From Liriodendron chinense (lineage: Eukaryota; Streptophyta; Magnoliopsida; Magnoliales; Magnoliaceae): a stretch of DNA of 64,000 bases. Below, in pieces: positions 1-12,757 of this stretch. The notes beneath the pieces were generated by a model. The model saw only the letters and a list, made by a program, of their open reading frames with translations. It was not told the DNA's origin and made no database searches. A program made the translations under genes and the position numbers. The first letter of the stretch is position 1. Each line of letters opens with the position of its first letter. The DNA lies in contig PVNU02000853.1 of the NCBI GenBank assembly GCA_003013855.2, positions 1,736,001 through 1,800,000 of the forward strand. The letters are read 5' to 3'.

Positions 1-1274
1 AGATTCAATGGTGTTTAAAACAATAAATTTATGAGAAATCAGAGATATAATGTACTAAGGCTTTCAAGGATCCACTTGTAGCAATCCTATGTCAATTCAG
101 TCAATCCAAGTAGAGAACACAACTAGATTTGAAGTCTTATCTCTCATCTAGTTGGGAAATAAAGCATTCACACACATTCATCCAATTCAAGTTGAACTTC
201 CAAGTTCAAGTCCATTCAATCAATGTAGAATTCAAATTCATAGCCTGCGGAGTAACAGCCATGCCTATGGACTATGGCCTGCTCAAGGATTACTATAATT
301 CGAATCTAAACAAGCAACCTGTGATAATCTCAGAGAATTAAAAGGAATTCATGTCCGGAGCACATAAACTCAGATAAGACATCTCAAACTACCACCTATT
401 GGACTGAAACATAAGAAAAATCCAACTTTGAATTAAAAATACTTGAATCAAACTGAAATTAACATAGAACTAGCTACAAGCTTCACCTCTCAGCCTTAGC
501 TGAGAGGTTTTAGCCGAGCATAGTCATGCTACAACTAAAAACTCAAAAATAAAGCATAAAACTAGAAAAACCCGAATATAGATGTTGCAGACGCTCCACG
601 GTCGCCTTCAGCCTCCAAACTCACGTTCCTTCTCTTCTCTGATACCTTAGGGAAAGCCCCTAGGTGCCCTTTTATAGCAACAAACCCCCCTTGCGTTGGA
701 TTCTGCGAAAGCCTTCGCATTGCGCAGTGAAATTCGGAGTCCCAATTTAGAAAGGAGTCTTCTTACGCAGGGCCGACCGGTCGTGACCGGTCGGACTGAT
801 TTTTTTAAACCATCCAGCGAGTGCATCCGACCGGTCATGACCGGTCGGACAGATCTATTAGCGTCCAGCGTGCATGCCCAACCGGTCGTGACCGGTCGGG
901 CTTTGTTTCCTCTTCGTCCAGAGCCTATAGTCGACCGGTCATGACCGGTCGGCCCTTCCTCAATTTCTTCTGCCTTCATTGACCGGTCGGCCTTCTTCTA
1001 TTGCTCCTTTCTGATGTGTCTGACCGGTCGGATGACCGGTCAGCCTTGTTATTCTTCAGCTTTTTCTTCTTTTCTTCGTCCTCTTTTCTCTCTCTTTCTT
1101 CTTCTTTCTTTGGTCCATCCTAAGACTTCATGCAATAGCTTCAAATACATTCTTTTGGCTCCAATTTGATGAAATCCACTCTCATCCCTATAATCACAAA
1201 AACATATGTTAGGTGGGCCTTTAAACCATGAAAATCATGCAACGTTGTCGTGAAATGGGCAATGCAATGTATAA
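1..1274 (-). repeat. Element F 3' LTR (truncated at both ends)
   Basis: Matches the right LTR 3073-4416 closely over its length. It lacks the first ~125 bp of the LTR, which are outside the window, and the last ~14 bp, lost where the deletion joins the LTR to gag. It contains the conserved stem-loop (486-507), the TATA-like ccttttatag (minus strand, near 668-677) and a U3 array of GACCGGTC dyads at 775-1048 with starts at 775, 829, 880 and 933. Confidence 0.9.
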
Positions 1275-2826
1275 GTCATTAGGCTCATCGGCCTTCACCG
1301 GAATAGTTTTGTCAATTTGTTTACCACTTCTAAGGGTGGTAATGGATTTAGCTTGCTCCATGTTTTGGTTGGAAGGATTAGGGATGCTTACTTCATGTAC
1401 TTGCTTTGGATTGGGCTGAGGTTGGGCCGGAAAGGTCCCTTCCCTAGCATTCAAGCGTCCCTTAATCTCATCAACCGAGACTTTCAGCTCTTGGAACAAT
1501 TGCTGATTCGATTCATTTATTTGCGCTTGCCCTTGCATAAATGCTCTCAAGGTATCCTCCAATGAGAATTGAGGTGGGGCCATATTTTGCATGGGTGGCC
1601 CTCTTTGGGAGTTGGTAGGATTGCCCGTAGGAGCATTCTTCCAACTGAAATTCGGGTGGTTCTTCCAACTCTCATTGTATGTATTACCTACCGGTCCATT
1701 GAAGGGCCGTTGATAACCATATGTGGCATTGGCTGTCTCTTGCAGCACTTCCTTAAATGCAGGAATTGTTGGACAATCTTGCGTAGCGTGTAAGTCGGTG
1801 AGACAAATCCCACATGTGGTTTCAACAGCTTCCTTGGACTTGGAAACTCCATTTTTGCTAAGTTCCATGGCCTCAACCTTCCTTGTGAGGTTGGCTATCC
1901 TTGCATTTACGTCGTCTTCCTCTTTAAGGACATATAACCCTCCTTTCTCTTGAGTAGGCTTGGGATTCTTGGGTTTATCCGAGGTATCCCAAGATTGAGC
2001 GTTTTCAGCCAACATGTCCAAGTAACTCCAAGCATCATCTGGATTTTTGCTCATAAACTCGCCATTGCACATCATTTCCACAAATTGGCGCATATTAGAA
2101 CTTAATCCATCATTGAAAAAATTTACAACTCGCCAACTCTCATAGCCATGATGTGGGCAAGCAAGCAGGAGTTCCTTAAACCTTTCCCAACATTAAAAGA
2201 ATGATTCACCCTCTTTAGCTGAGAAATTCATTATGGCCCTTCGAAGAGTGTTTGTTTTATGAGCCGGGAAGAACTTTTTCAAGAATTCCCGGTTCATCTC
2301 AACCCATGACCCAATTGAATATGGTCTAAGAGAGTGAAGCCAATCTTTGGCTCTTTCTTTCAAAGTGAAGGGAAAAAGTTTAAGTTTGATTGTATCCCCA
2401 GAAACATTGGGATAATGCAAGGTGGCCAACACTTCTTCGAATTCTTGCAAGTGTAAGTATGGGCGGTCAGAGTCTAGCCCATGGAATTTAGGTAAAAGTT
2501 GGATTACTCCCGGTTTTATGTCAAGGGTCCCACCGTTAGCTGGTAGAACTATGCAAGAAGGTGTAATTGTACGAGCAGGTTGTAGGTAATCCCGTAGTGA
2601 TCTCATTGGAGGAACATTATGTACCTCATTCTCTCCTACTCCTTCCTGATTTGCGTTTGTGGTTGGAGTAGGGGGGGGGAGGATTCCTTAAGGGTGTTTG
2701 ATCCATACTCCCCAAACTTTCACAATGCTCTTGATAATTCCGGACTCATCTATGGACTGACAATGGTCCAACTAAACCACCTTCGGATTGGAGACGATTT
2801 GAATGGTTACGTTCCCAACGGGACAT
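1275..2826 (-). pseudogene. gag: Athila gag pseudogene (element F)
   Basis: Structural Gag polyprotein of an Athila-type retrotransposon, which would assemble the cytoplasmic virus-like particle. I place the start at 2826, where a short peptide beginning MSRWERN matches the start of the other Athila gags here. The body has the family motif KFHGLDSDRPYLHL, the retrotransposon-gag region LHSLRPYSIGSW near 2300-2350, and an intact CCHC zinc knuckle (C-x2-C-x4-H-x4-C, CGIC..H..C, near 1790-1830). Breaks: early stops and one extra C in a nine-C run near 2680, a C-to-T nonsense change (CAA to TAA) near 2195, and loss of everything after the SGKQIDKT region because of the deletion at 1275. Confidence 0.88.
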
Positions 2827-3072
2827 AAACCACTCAACCAGAAACTGAAACTAATCCTATTCTAGGAAACTGAAATCTGAAAGAAAATTCTGCAGAAGCT
2901 AAGTTAGAAGGGTATCACCTGATGCGCTTGAACTAGAGAAAAAAAACTCCTACAAAACAGAAAAACTTGTTAGTTCTAAGAAAATCAAAACGCCAAACTA
3001 TTTCTACTTCTACAGCCACTGAAATTATTTGAAAACCGTTATCTAAACTCCCCGGCAACGGCGCCAAAAACT
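2827..3072 (-). other. Element F 5' leader with PBS
   Basis: Untranslated leader between 5' LTR and gag start. The PBS is at 3049-3066: read on the minus strand it is TGGCGCCGTTGCCGGGGA, separated from the LTR by a short AGTTTT-type spacer. This sequence is complementary to the 3' end of tRNA-Asp as used by Athila elements (family knowledge). Confidence 0.85.
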
Positions 3073-4416
3073 TGTTCACTCGCCTCAAGTGTAAGGCTGC
3101 GATGTAGTAATAAAACTCGGTAAAACCGAGGTCGATCCACAAGGAAAGAGTAACAGCTTCAAATCACTCCAGCAACTCAGCTTTATATAGGAAATTTAGA
3201 TTCAATGGTGTTAAAACAAGAAATTTATGAGAAATCAGAGATATAATGTACTAAGGCTTTCAAGGATCCACTTGTAGCAATCCTATGTCAATTCAGTCAA
3301 TCCAAGTAGAGAACACAATTAGATTTGAAGTCCTATCTCTCATCTAATTGGAAAATAAAGCATTCACACACATTCATCCAATTCAAGTTGAACTTCCAAG
3401 TTCAAGTCCATTCCATCAATGTAGAATTCAAATTCATAGCCTGCGGAGTAACAGCCATGCCTATGGACTATGGCCTGCTCAAGGATTACTATAATTTGAA
3501 TCTAAACAAGCAACCTGTGATAATCTCAGAGAATTAAAAGGAATTCATGTCCGGAGCACATGAACTCAGATAAGACATCTCAAACTACCATCTTTTGAAC
3601 TGAAACATAAGGAAAATCAAACTTTGAATTGAAAAATACTTGAATCAAACTGAAATTAACATAGAATTGGCTACAAGCTTCACCTCTCAGCCTTAGCTGA
3701 GAGGTTTTAGCCGAGCATAGTCATGCTACAACTAAAAACTCAAAAATAAAGCATAAAACTAGAAAAACCCGAAGATAGATGTTGCAGACGCTCCACAGTC
3801 GCCTTTAGCCTCCAAACTCACGTTCCTTCTCTTCTCTGATACCTTAGGGAGAGCCCCTAGGTGGCCTTTTATAGCAACAATCCTCCCTTGCGTCGGATTC
3901 TGCGAAATCCTATGCCTTGCGCAGCAATTTTCGGAGTCCCGAATTAGAAAGGACTCCTTACGCAGAGCCGACCGGTCGTGACCGGTCGGACTGATTTTCC
4001 ATGCATTCCAGGGGGTACTGCCGACCGGTCATGACCAGTCGGACAGACCTGTCCACAGTGTCCAGCGTGCATGCCCGACCGGTCATGACCGGTCGGGCTC
4101 TTTTTGCCTTGATCCAGTATACATGGCCGACCGGTCACGACCGGTCGGCCTCTCTTCTACTTGTTCCTGTCATGTGGCTGACCGGTCGGATGACCGGTCA
4201 GCCTTATTTTTCTTCATCTTTTTCTTCTTTTTTTTCTTGGTCCATCTTAGGACTTCATCCAATGTCTTCAAATATAATCTTTTGGCTCCAATTTGATGAA
4301 ATCCACTCTTATCTCTACAATCACAAAACACATGTTAGGTGGGCCTTTAAACCATGAAAATCATGCAAACTATGTAGTGTAATGGGCAATGCAATGTATA
4401 AATTGGAGGTTCAACA
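3073..4416 (-). repeat. Element F 5' LTR
   Basis: Complete 1344-bp LTR. On the plus strand it starts TGTTCACTCGCCTCAAG and ends GAGGTTCAACA, giving TG...CA termini. It has the conserved stem-loop (3683-3704), a TATA-like ccttttatag near 3866-3875 and a GACCGGTC dyad array at 3968-4203 upstream of it in the minus sense. Confidence 0.92.
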
Positions 4417-6949
4417 ATATTTGATTTATGCAAACAACCACGTGAAGTTGATTAGGAGATCCACGAGATAAACTTGATTGAATCATTCGTAGAGGAAACT
4501 TTCCCCTCAACATTATATTCCGACCCTTTGGAGGCATGTGTGGCCCACTCTCATGAGATAAATAATGACACAATACGAGAGATGGATGCCATGTTAGATG
4601 TGATGCCGGTACTTGATAACAAAAGATGAAGGGCCCTATTTGAGCCTTTACCCGTAAACGAGAACAAGCCCCTCCCATCTAATATCAAGGCACCAACACT
4701 CGACCTAAAACCATTACCAAGTGAGTTAAAATATGTCTATTTAGGTCGAGATGAGACATATCCGGTGGTGATTTCTTCCCACTTGGATGAGGAACAAGAG
4801 AGTAAGCTAATTGCCACTCTAATAGAGCACAAGAGTGCCATTGGGTGGTCGATTGCGGATCTCAAAGGCATAGCCCACTGATTTGTACTCATCACATACA
4901 CCTTGAGGAGAATGCGAAGACATCTAGGCAACCACAAAGACGTCTCAATCCAAACATGAAGGATGTGGTTAAGGACTAAGTGCTGAAACTATTGGATGTG
5001 GGTATTATTTACCCAATATCCGATAGTCAATGGGTGAGCCCAACTCAAGTGGTGCCTAAGAAATCTGGAATAACCATCATAGCCAATGCCAATAATGAAC
5101 TCGTACCAACCAGAGTCCTACCGGTTGGAGAATGTGCATTGACTACAAGAAGCTAAACACAGTTACAAGGAAAGACCACCTCCCCCTACCATTTGTTGAT
5201 CAAATTTTAGAAAGGTTGGCGGGTCATTCCCATTTTCTCTTCCTTGATGGCTATTCAGGGTACAACCAAATAGAGATCGCCCTTGAAGACCAAGAAAAAA
5301 CTACATTCACATGTCCATTTGGCACTTTCTCCTATCGACGGATGCCGTTAGGACTATGCAATGCCCCTGCCACTTTTCAGCGATGTGTGATGAGTATCTT
5401 TTCTGATATGGTGGGGACAATTCTCAAAGTCTTCATGGATGATTTCTCAGTATTTGGTTGTAGCTTTGATGAATGCCTTGTGCACTTGAAATCTGTGTTG
5501 AAAAGATGTGAAGAGAAGAACCTTGTGTTGAATTGGGAGAAATGTCACTTCATGGTTCAAAAGGGAATTGTACTTGGTCACATCGTTTCACAAAACGGAA
5601 TCGAGGTGGACAAAGTGAAATTGATCTTATCTCTAACCTTCCACCACCCAAGAGCATACGAGATGTGCGGTCCTTTTTGGGACACACAGGATTTTTTAGA
5701 AGGTTCATAAAGGACTTCAGTTCACTCTCTCGTCCTTCATGTAACCTACTTCAAAAGGAGAATTCATTCGAGTGGAATGAAGATTGTCAAAATGCCTTTA
5801 TCACACTTAAAGGTATGTTAACATGTGCTCCCATAATGCAACCACCTGATTAGAGCCTTCCTTTTGAAATTATGTGCGATGCAAGCGACTATACTATTGG
5901 GGTTGTGCTAGGCCAAAGAAAAGAGAAGAAGCCATGTGTTATCTACTATGTAAGTAGAACCTTAAACTCAACCTAAGCAAACTACACTATTACGGAAAAA
6001 GAACTTTTAGCTGTAGTTTTTACCTTGGACAAGTTTAGGTCCTACTTGATTGGATCCAAGATAATCATATTCACTGACCATGCCGCGCTTAAGTACCTTC
6101 TCTCTAAGAAGGATGCTAAACCACGGTTGTTAAGATGGATCCTTCTACTCCAGGAATTTGACATAGAGATACGTGATAAGAAAGGAGTAAAAAAATGTAG
6201 TGGTTGACCATCTCTCTCAACTTGTTCTCACTGATTCACCTGAAACGACCGCGATCAATGACATGTTCCCTGATGAACAACTTTTTAAAGTCTCCCAATT
6301 TCCATGGTATGCGGACATTGCTAACTATCTTGCTACAGGTACGATTCCTACACATTGTAAAAAGCAAGATAAGGATAAGTTCTTCAATGAGGTGCGAAAA
6401 TTCCTATGGGACGACCCATACTTATTCAAGTATTGTCCCGATCAAATCATAAGGAGATATGTGCCAGATGATGAAGAACAAAGTATCATCTCCTTTTGTC
6501 ACTCTCAGGCATGTGGTTGCCACTTTTCGGCTAAGAAGACCACAACCAAAATTCTGCAATGTGGGTTTTATTGGCCCACTATGTTCAAGGACACACATGA
6601 GTTTTGCAAAACAAGTGAGCCTTGTCAGAAATTGGGAGGAATCTCCCGTAGAAATATGATGCCACTCAATCCCATCTTAATAATCGAAATTTTTTATTGT
6701 TGGGGCATCGATTTCATGAGTCCATTCCCATCTTCTTTTGGAAATGTATATATCTTGCTTGCCGTTGACTATGTATCCAAATGGGTCGAGGCGATCCCAT
6801 GCCAGAATAATGACCATAAAATAGTCATTCATTTCTTAAAAGAGAATATTATTTCCCGGTTTAGAACACCTCAAGTCATCATAAGTGATGGAGGGTCTCA
6901 CTTTTGTAATCGCCCATTTGAAACCTTAATGAAGAAATATGGCGTTAAT
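4417..6949 (+). pseudogene. pol: Athila protease tail, RT, RNase H and integrase (element E, part 1)
   Basis: Reverse transcription and integration polyprotein, degenerate. Protease tail and pol are in one frame here (around 4490-4560), unlike element L. Visible parts: RT with FLDGYSGYNQ and FMDD (5432-5443), RNase H near 5865-6200 (IFTDHAALKYLL), the integrase zinc-binding H/H/C/C region (6499-6640) and the first two DDE aspartates (GIDFM near 6708, SDGG near 6883). Breaks include TGA at 4627-4629, TAA at 4976-4978, a one-base deletion near 5620, TAG at 5851-5853 and a one-base gain near 6190. The frame is cut by element G at 6950. Confidence 0.9.
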
Positions 6950-8255
6950 TGTTCACTCCCCAAGTGTAGGGTTGCGAAGTAGTAATAATTCGAAAAGACC
7001 GAGTATCGTTCCCATAGAGATTTATGAATGGGTATTCTCAGGATTTGTCTAAAACAACTGATAATTAAGATCCTATTAAGAACTAAAGCTGGAAAATAGT
7101 AATTTGAGTTTAAACAGTGAAAGTGTGAGGTAATATCAATCTAAAAAGGCACTAGAGCACCAAGGATCCACTTTTGATAAGTTTCAATGCATCAACATAA
7201 CTAGATCTCACATAACTCAATCGAAATCGAATTCATATCTCTATCCGATCGGAATATAGAGCAGTTCAATTAACAATTATCTAAAACAGTTGCTCATTCA
7301 TTGATTCGATTCCCACAACAATGCTTAAGCTTTGGGCACACTCAATTGTGTAGGCTAAGCCTCTTTCTAATCTAGTTGAGATTGATAACCATAGCTTTCA
7401 TCAAATCCTGTCACTAGACCTGATTATAGCCAATGATTAGAATTCTAATTAAATCAAAATCAATCAGTAAACAACTATTTCAAATTATAACAAAAGATAA
7501 GAACTTTAGTTGAATGAGTTCCCACATGAAGATCAGCCCATTGTACACAAGGCAATCAAAGGGTCTACCACGCCCGGAGTCGATGATAGATCAATGAACT
7601 ACATAAGCATAACCAATGCTCAGAAGATAAGCTACTAAGTTTAGAATCAATAAGAATCACATGAGCCCGGAGTCATCAAGAGATCAAAGTAAAACCAAAC
7701 TAGTACTTGATTCAAACTCATATTGAACTAAATTCTTCAATTAAAACATAAAAAGGAAACCTAGGTTGCATCAATCCATAAAAAAAAAAATCAAAAGCTT
7801 CACCTCTTAGCCCTAGCTAAGAGGTTTTAGTTCATCTCTAACATCCTTGAACCAAAAGTCTTAAAAACATAAAAACTACTAAAATTGGAAGAAAAACTAG
7901 GAAAACATGAAGTAGAATCCGTCTCCTAAGCTTCCTTGATGATCCCACGTCCTAGCATGCCCTGGTATGAAGAGGAAGAAGTCCCTTTTATAGATTGGCA
8001 TGGAAGATTCTAGATTGCGCAAGGAAGTACGCAATTGCGCAGAGAAAATCGGAGCTTCACGCACAAGCTCTGTTACGCTGACGACCAATCGCACGACCGG
8101 TCTGAGCTCCTGGACGACCGGTCGCACGACCGGTCTCAAAACCTCAAAAACAGTCCAGTGAGTTTTATGTTTCTGGACTACTCTCGACCTGTCTGACGAC
8201 CGGTCTAGCAACCGGTCTAAGAGGAGAAAAACAATCCAAAAAATACACTGTAGAC

Positions 8256-9844
8256 TGTTGAGCTCTTAATTGTGCATATTCTAACCCCAATTCATCACTC
8301 ATTATGCATAGTTCCATGATTTAAAGACCAATCTAATGCATATATTTGTGGTTGTAGGGATGAGAGAGAGAAGCATCAATTGAAGACTTAAAGATGCTAG
8401 TTAGAAGCAAAGAAGATCAAAGGGGATAAGCGTCAAAGAACGAAAGAAAGAAGCCAGAGAAAAGAAGAAAGAATGCAGAAGAAGATGCCCACAACCGGTC
8501 GTTCGACCGGTCAGTCCAAAGCCAAGGACCGGTCGTCCGACCGGTCCGCACATGCACAAAGGAGATCCTGAGTCCATACTTCTCTAGGACTGTTCACGAC
8601 CGATCGTGCGACCGGTCGTCCACTTCTGCAACCGGTCGTGCGAACGGTCCTTAAATTAATTTTTCAGGATGAAACTCTTTGGACCTTTTTTGGTCATTTT
8701 AAGACCGGTCGTCCAGCATCCACGACTGGTCGTCCAGCCACTACGACCGGTCGTGCGACCAGTCGCCTGCGTAAGATTCAAACCTGCTAATTCTGGCGCC
8801 GATTTTCTCTGCGCACTGTGTAAGTGTTACGCAGATTCTCGATATCTTTTGAAGTTGCGGAGCCTCCCCACTATAAAAGGACACCTTGGGATCGTTCCTA
8901 GGGTATCTTAGAAGAGTTGAAGCAAGGTTGGAGGCGGTGGAAGTGGATTTCGGAGTTCCATAACTCCTTTTAGTTTGTTTTACTGTTTTATGTTTTTCTT
9001 AAGTTGTTTCATGTTTCCTTGGATCATGAGCAGCTAAACCTCTTAGCTAGGGCTAAGAGGTGAAGCTTGTAGTGAATCTAAGATGTATCAATTCGTATTT
9101 AGTTGGTTTAAAGTTTGGAATTCATGTTTATGAACAATGGTTTGAAGTTTATACAAGTTCTAAGTAGTTTTTCTTAGTCTTATGATGACTCATGGATGTT
9201 TGGGAGAATTACTTAAGTTCTTAACTGCTTTGTATTAGTCTTGACCTGTATGATCCGAGGAATTGGAGTATGCTCTAGTACTATGATCTTCATGTGGGAA
9301 CTTCCTACCAAAGTTCTACTTTTCTGAATTTCTTTGTATGTAGGACTGTGCATGTGATTTGAATCAAGTTCAAATAATGATCTAGCCTTGTCTTGTGACA
9401 GGACTTGAGGATGGTTATGATTGTGAACTGAGCCTATTGGAATTGGGTCTGACCTATGCAATTGAGCATGCTCAGCCTAGCTTACATTGAGTGAATCCTA
9501 TGCATTGGACTTACGTATGATAGATTGTTTGGTTTAACAGCTCTATCATCTGGCTAGATAGATCTTAATATCGATTCTAGTTAAGAAAGTGAGAAACCAC
9601 AGCGGATTGAACATCAAGGATTGCTACAAGTGGATCCTTGAACCCCTAGTGCCTTTTTATAATTGTTTACCTTCAATTTAATTTGAAGTTGTTACTTACA
9701 TCAATTTCATACAAAATCTGGTTGTTAGCTTTCAATAGAAACTATTGGATGTGTTTGTGAATTCCTATATAAGTCCCTGTGGATCGACCTCGGTCTTACC
9801 GAGTTTATTACTACATTGTAACCCTACACTTGGGGAAGCGAACA
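8256..9844 (+). mobile_element. Solo LTR J (Athila, plus strand), TSD TAGAC
   Basis: A single 1589-bp LTR with TG...CA ends (TGTTGAGCTCTTAATTG ... GGGGAAGCGAACA), flanked by TAGAC at 8251-8255 and 9845-9849. It is the product of recombination between two LTRs (family knowledge). U3 holds GACCGGTC dyads at 8493-8766, the TATA box is at 8872-8878 and the stem-loop at 9039-9060. It shows the LTR in its sense orientation: U3 array, then TATA, then stem-loop. Confidence 0.95.
8872..8878 (+). promoter_or_regulatory. LTR TATA box (solo LTR J)
   Basis: TATAAAA in the context ccccactataaaagg, about 105 bp downstream of the last GACCGGTC dyad. The same box is found in all LTRs (for example 25961-25967 in K, 44225-44231 in M, 37947-37954 minus in L) and marks the U3/R boundary region. 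Confidence 0.8.
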
Positions 9845-10139
9845 TAGACCTGTCTGTCAACCTGTCTGGCGACCGGTCTACAGACAGGTCTAAGAAGAAA
9901 ATTTCAGGTTTTCTTCTTTATCCCTTCTCTTTCTTTCTTGCTTCTTTCTTCCACCTTTTGGCACTTGTTCTAGTGATCTTTAATGCATATAAAGTGACTC
10001 TTTTAACTTTGAATTAGTGAAGTCTCCCTCTCATTCCTACAATCACAAATCCATGCATTAGATTAGTCTTTAAATCATGAAAACCATGCATAATGAGTGA
10101 TGTATTGGGGTTAGAATATGCACAAGTAAGAGCTCAACA

Positions 10140-11384
10140 CACCCCCCAACCAGCATTTTGCTAGTCTGGAGTAAAACATGCGTGAAACAAGATCAATTCT
10201 CCAAAAACCAACTCTCCTTCAGAAACTATGCTTCTATCCATTCCGAGAGATACAAGTGTCAAATCTAGAAAAATTAGGTGATAGAAGTTGAAACCTTAAA
10301 CTCTCAAAACATAATAAGTGTCCATATGAAATTCTCGCTGATTGATTGATGAATAGAAGAACTCGAACAAATTCAACCTAGTGTGTATAGTGAAAGTTCA
10401 TCTCATGAGTTTCTGGGCATACCTTCTTCATAGATTAACTAAACTATGGATTTCAAGGTGCATAGAGCAGCAGCAAGCCTATGACAGGAATTTGTCTTAC
10501 CGTCCTTCCGACGGCTTTCACACTACTTCCCATTTCCGGCTTTGGTTACGGGTAGACCATCCCCCGGTTGGTAATAGGTAGCCCTTTTTAGAATTTTCCA
10601 CCATGTTTTCCATCATTCCCAATTTTCATCCTTCCTTTTCCTTTTTCTTTTTCATTAGATAGGATTTTTAGAAATCCGTATCTTTCGTTATTTTTCCATG
10701 GACAAGGATGGACAAAGTACCCCGGCTTGGTTTCTCAACACCTTAAATCAAAGTCTAGCTAATCCACAAATCACATAATCCTTTCAACCCATGAAAATCG
10801 TGTAATGTGAACTAGGTGTAAAAGTGTTCAAATTTTCTATCACTCACATAAACAGGAGAATTCACATATAAAACCATTATATTAAGAGAAGTTCAAGGCT
10901 TGCAACATCACTCACTTCTTATCTCATTTTCTTATACTCATATCATCTCGAATGCATAGAATTAAAGTTTTTCAAAAGAGTTTTGAATTTTAAAAAAATC
11001 GAAAAATTTCTACATCATTGCTCGAAATGTCACAAAAGCTAGTAGATTTATCTAAGGAATCTCTCACCCCCCAACCAAAACTTTACATTGTCCTCAATGT
11101 AAGAAAATATACACTGAATGCAACACATGAGAGCAATGACAAAATAAAGGGAGTGAGAAAGAGAGATATCACCTGAGGAATATATTTCATGGTAAGATTA
11201 GCTTTTGGAGATGGATTTCTTCACAACTAAATCGACTGATCAAAGCAAATCCTAATGGGATATCATTCTAGAAAAATTATTTAAAATCATCCTCCGTCAG
11301 ACTGGGAGGTTAATCCCAGCAACTCGTCCAAAAGCATAAAGTCAAGCAGAATCATTAGATGGATCAATAGGTTTTGCAATAAAG
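10140..11384 (-). other. Element G 3' untranslated region with two PPT copies
   Basis: Non-coding segment between protease tail and 3' LTR. The 12-mer CACCCCCCAACC (PPT on the minus strand) occurs next to the LTR at 10140-10151 and again at 11065-11076. Between them is the block conserved in E, H and L, including the cgtccttccgacg inverted repeat near 10502-10514. No ORF is supported. Confidence 0.75.
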
Positions 11385-12165
11385 TCATCCAATATCCTGC
11401 TTTACAATATACATGTGTGTGAGTGATCTAGATAAGCCATTGAAAATCCCAAAAAGAATTTTAGCGGGTTCCTTAATGTTTTCACCACATGTATAAGAGG
11501 AGACAACATCATATTTGTCAAAAAAAAAATGTCTCCATTCAGATTTTCCTGGGCATTGATATTGCAAGTATGGATCATCCCAGGGTTGGTAGAGTTCGGT
11601 ATGCATGATCCATAGAGGTGTGGAAGTATGAATTGATTTCTCAGCATAATAGGGTGTTGTTTCCACATCCTTCTCTCGGCGAAGGTCATATGCTGATACC
11701 GACTCTAAAGGTGTGACCATATCCCCTATCACATCATCGTTCTTATCAAGGGAGTACGCCACGTCTTCGTCTAAGTGACCGGAGTAAAAAGGTGAGAGGG
11801 ACTCATCTTCCACAATAGAATTGATCATGTTTATTTCGTGGACCTCCTCATCTTCATCCACTTGTTGGTTGTCAATATTGAAAGCATTTAACTCAATCGT
11901 CATATTGCCAAAAGACATTTGTATGACCCCACTCCTACAATTTATAATAGTGTTTGATGTAGCTAGGAATGGGCGGCCAAGTATGACAGGAATTTGAGGG
12001 CCAATATTAACCATGGGTCGTGTGTCCAAGACAATAAAGTCCACCGAGTAGTAGACCTTGTCAACTTGGACAACGTCCTCAATCACCCCTCTCGGAATAC
12101 GAATCAATCGGTCAGCGAGTTGTAACGTGGTTTTGGTGGGTTTTAATTCACCTAAACCCAAGTAC
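11385..12165 (-). pseudogene. Athila protease C-terminal part with unrecognised tail (element G)
   Basis: An open frame of 258 codons beginning just after the protease active-site region (GLGELKPTKTTLQLADR...VILGRPFLATSNTIINCRSG). The catalytic aspartate and all of gag are deleted; the break at about 12166 joins directly to leader sequence. The second half is not pol: it contains PLWIMHTELYQPWDDPYLQ, CPGKSEWRH and YTCGENI, and ends GLSRSLTHMYIVKQDIG. The same tail occurs in element H but not in L or E. I do not recognise the tail; it may be acquired sequence or drifted protein spacer. Confidence 0.75.
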
Positions 12166-12757
12166 TAAAAAAAAAAAGATTTCTTCCTTCCTTCCTTTAC
12201 TCCTCTCTAAGACCTAAGCACAAGGTGTCTTGCAATGGCCGAGCCAGAAGCAAGGATAGAGACCAATTTCTCCTGGTCAATAGGGGTTCAGAGAACTCCC
12301 CACCTACTCTTTGAGTCTTTTGAGAAAAGTGCAGAAAAAGGAAGAGGAATAGGGTTGAGAAGAGAAATCTCTGAGCACAAGGTGATCCAAGACGGCAATG
12401 TCGACCAATAGGAATCAAGGCGGCATAAGGCCAACCTATCAGAGATCCAAAAGGAGTCTCCACCCACTCTACAAGAGATGAATATGATAGGAATGAGTAG
12501 GAGAAGAAGAAGAGTAAGGTTAGAAGGATAAAACCTGATTTGAGAACTTAATCTGCCTACTTCTTCTTCAACTTCCTAAAAAAAAATCCCTGAATTGTAG
12601 ATCTATGTTAGAATCCTGCAAAATCAAAATAAAGTAAGTTAGTATTGTGAGTTTAGAAGAAAACCTACCTTAGAAAGCAAAACAAATCCTAAATCTATCT
12701 TAACCCAATCTCAACTAAAAGCTATCTCAGCAAATTCTAAAAATACCGCATAGAAAT
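12166..12757 (-). other. Element G 5' leader (part before element H)
   Basis: Homologous to the leaders of H (18356-18899) and L (36427-36950): it shares the caaggtgtcttgcaatggc and cagagaactcccca segments. It begins with an A11 run at the deletion junction and is interrupted at 12758 by element H after the target GAAAT. The remaining 23 bp, with a degenerate PBS (22598-22615), follow H. Confidence 0.8.

Larger units (their letters stand above)
1..4416 (-). mobile_element. Element F: internally deleted Athila-type Ty3/gypsy retrotransposon
   Basis: Two direct copies of the same LTR (1-1274 and 3073-4416) flank a short internal region on the minus strand: part of gag, a leader and a tRNA-Asp-like PBS. 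Protease, pol and the 3' untranslated region are missing; the left LTR runs directly into mid-gag at 1275, so one deletion removed everything between. The element sits in element E: E's protease/pol sequence resumes immediately after 4416 with the target-site duplicate ATATT. The left flank lies outside the window, so the TSD is seen on one side only. It belongs to a subfamily distinct from G, H and L (different gag, 1.34-kb LTR). Confidence 0.9.
6950..10139 (-). repeat. Element G 3' LTR, split by solo LTR J
   Basis: Parts 6950-8255 and 9850-10139, about 1.59 kb together, match the 5' LTR 22622-24205. The terminus at 10130-10139 is GAGCTCAACA. The stem-loop is at 7803-7824 and the dyad array runs 8085-8220 and continues at 9846-9893 after J. 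The array is more decayed than in L. Confidence 0.9.
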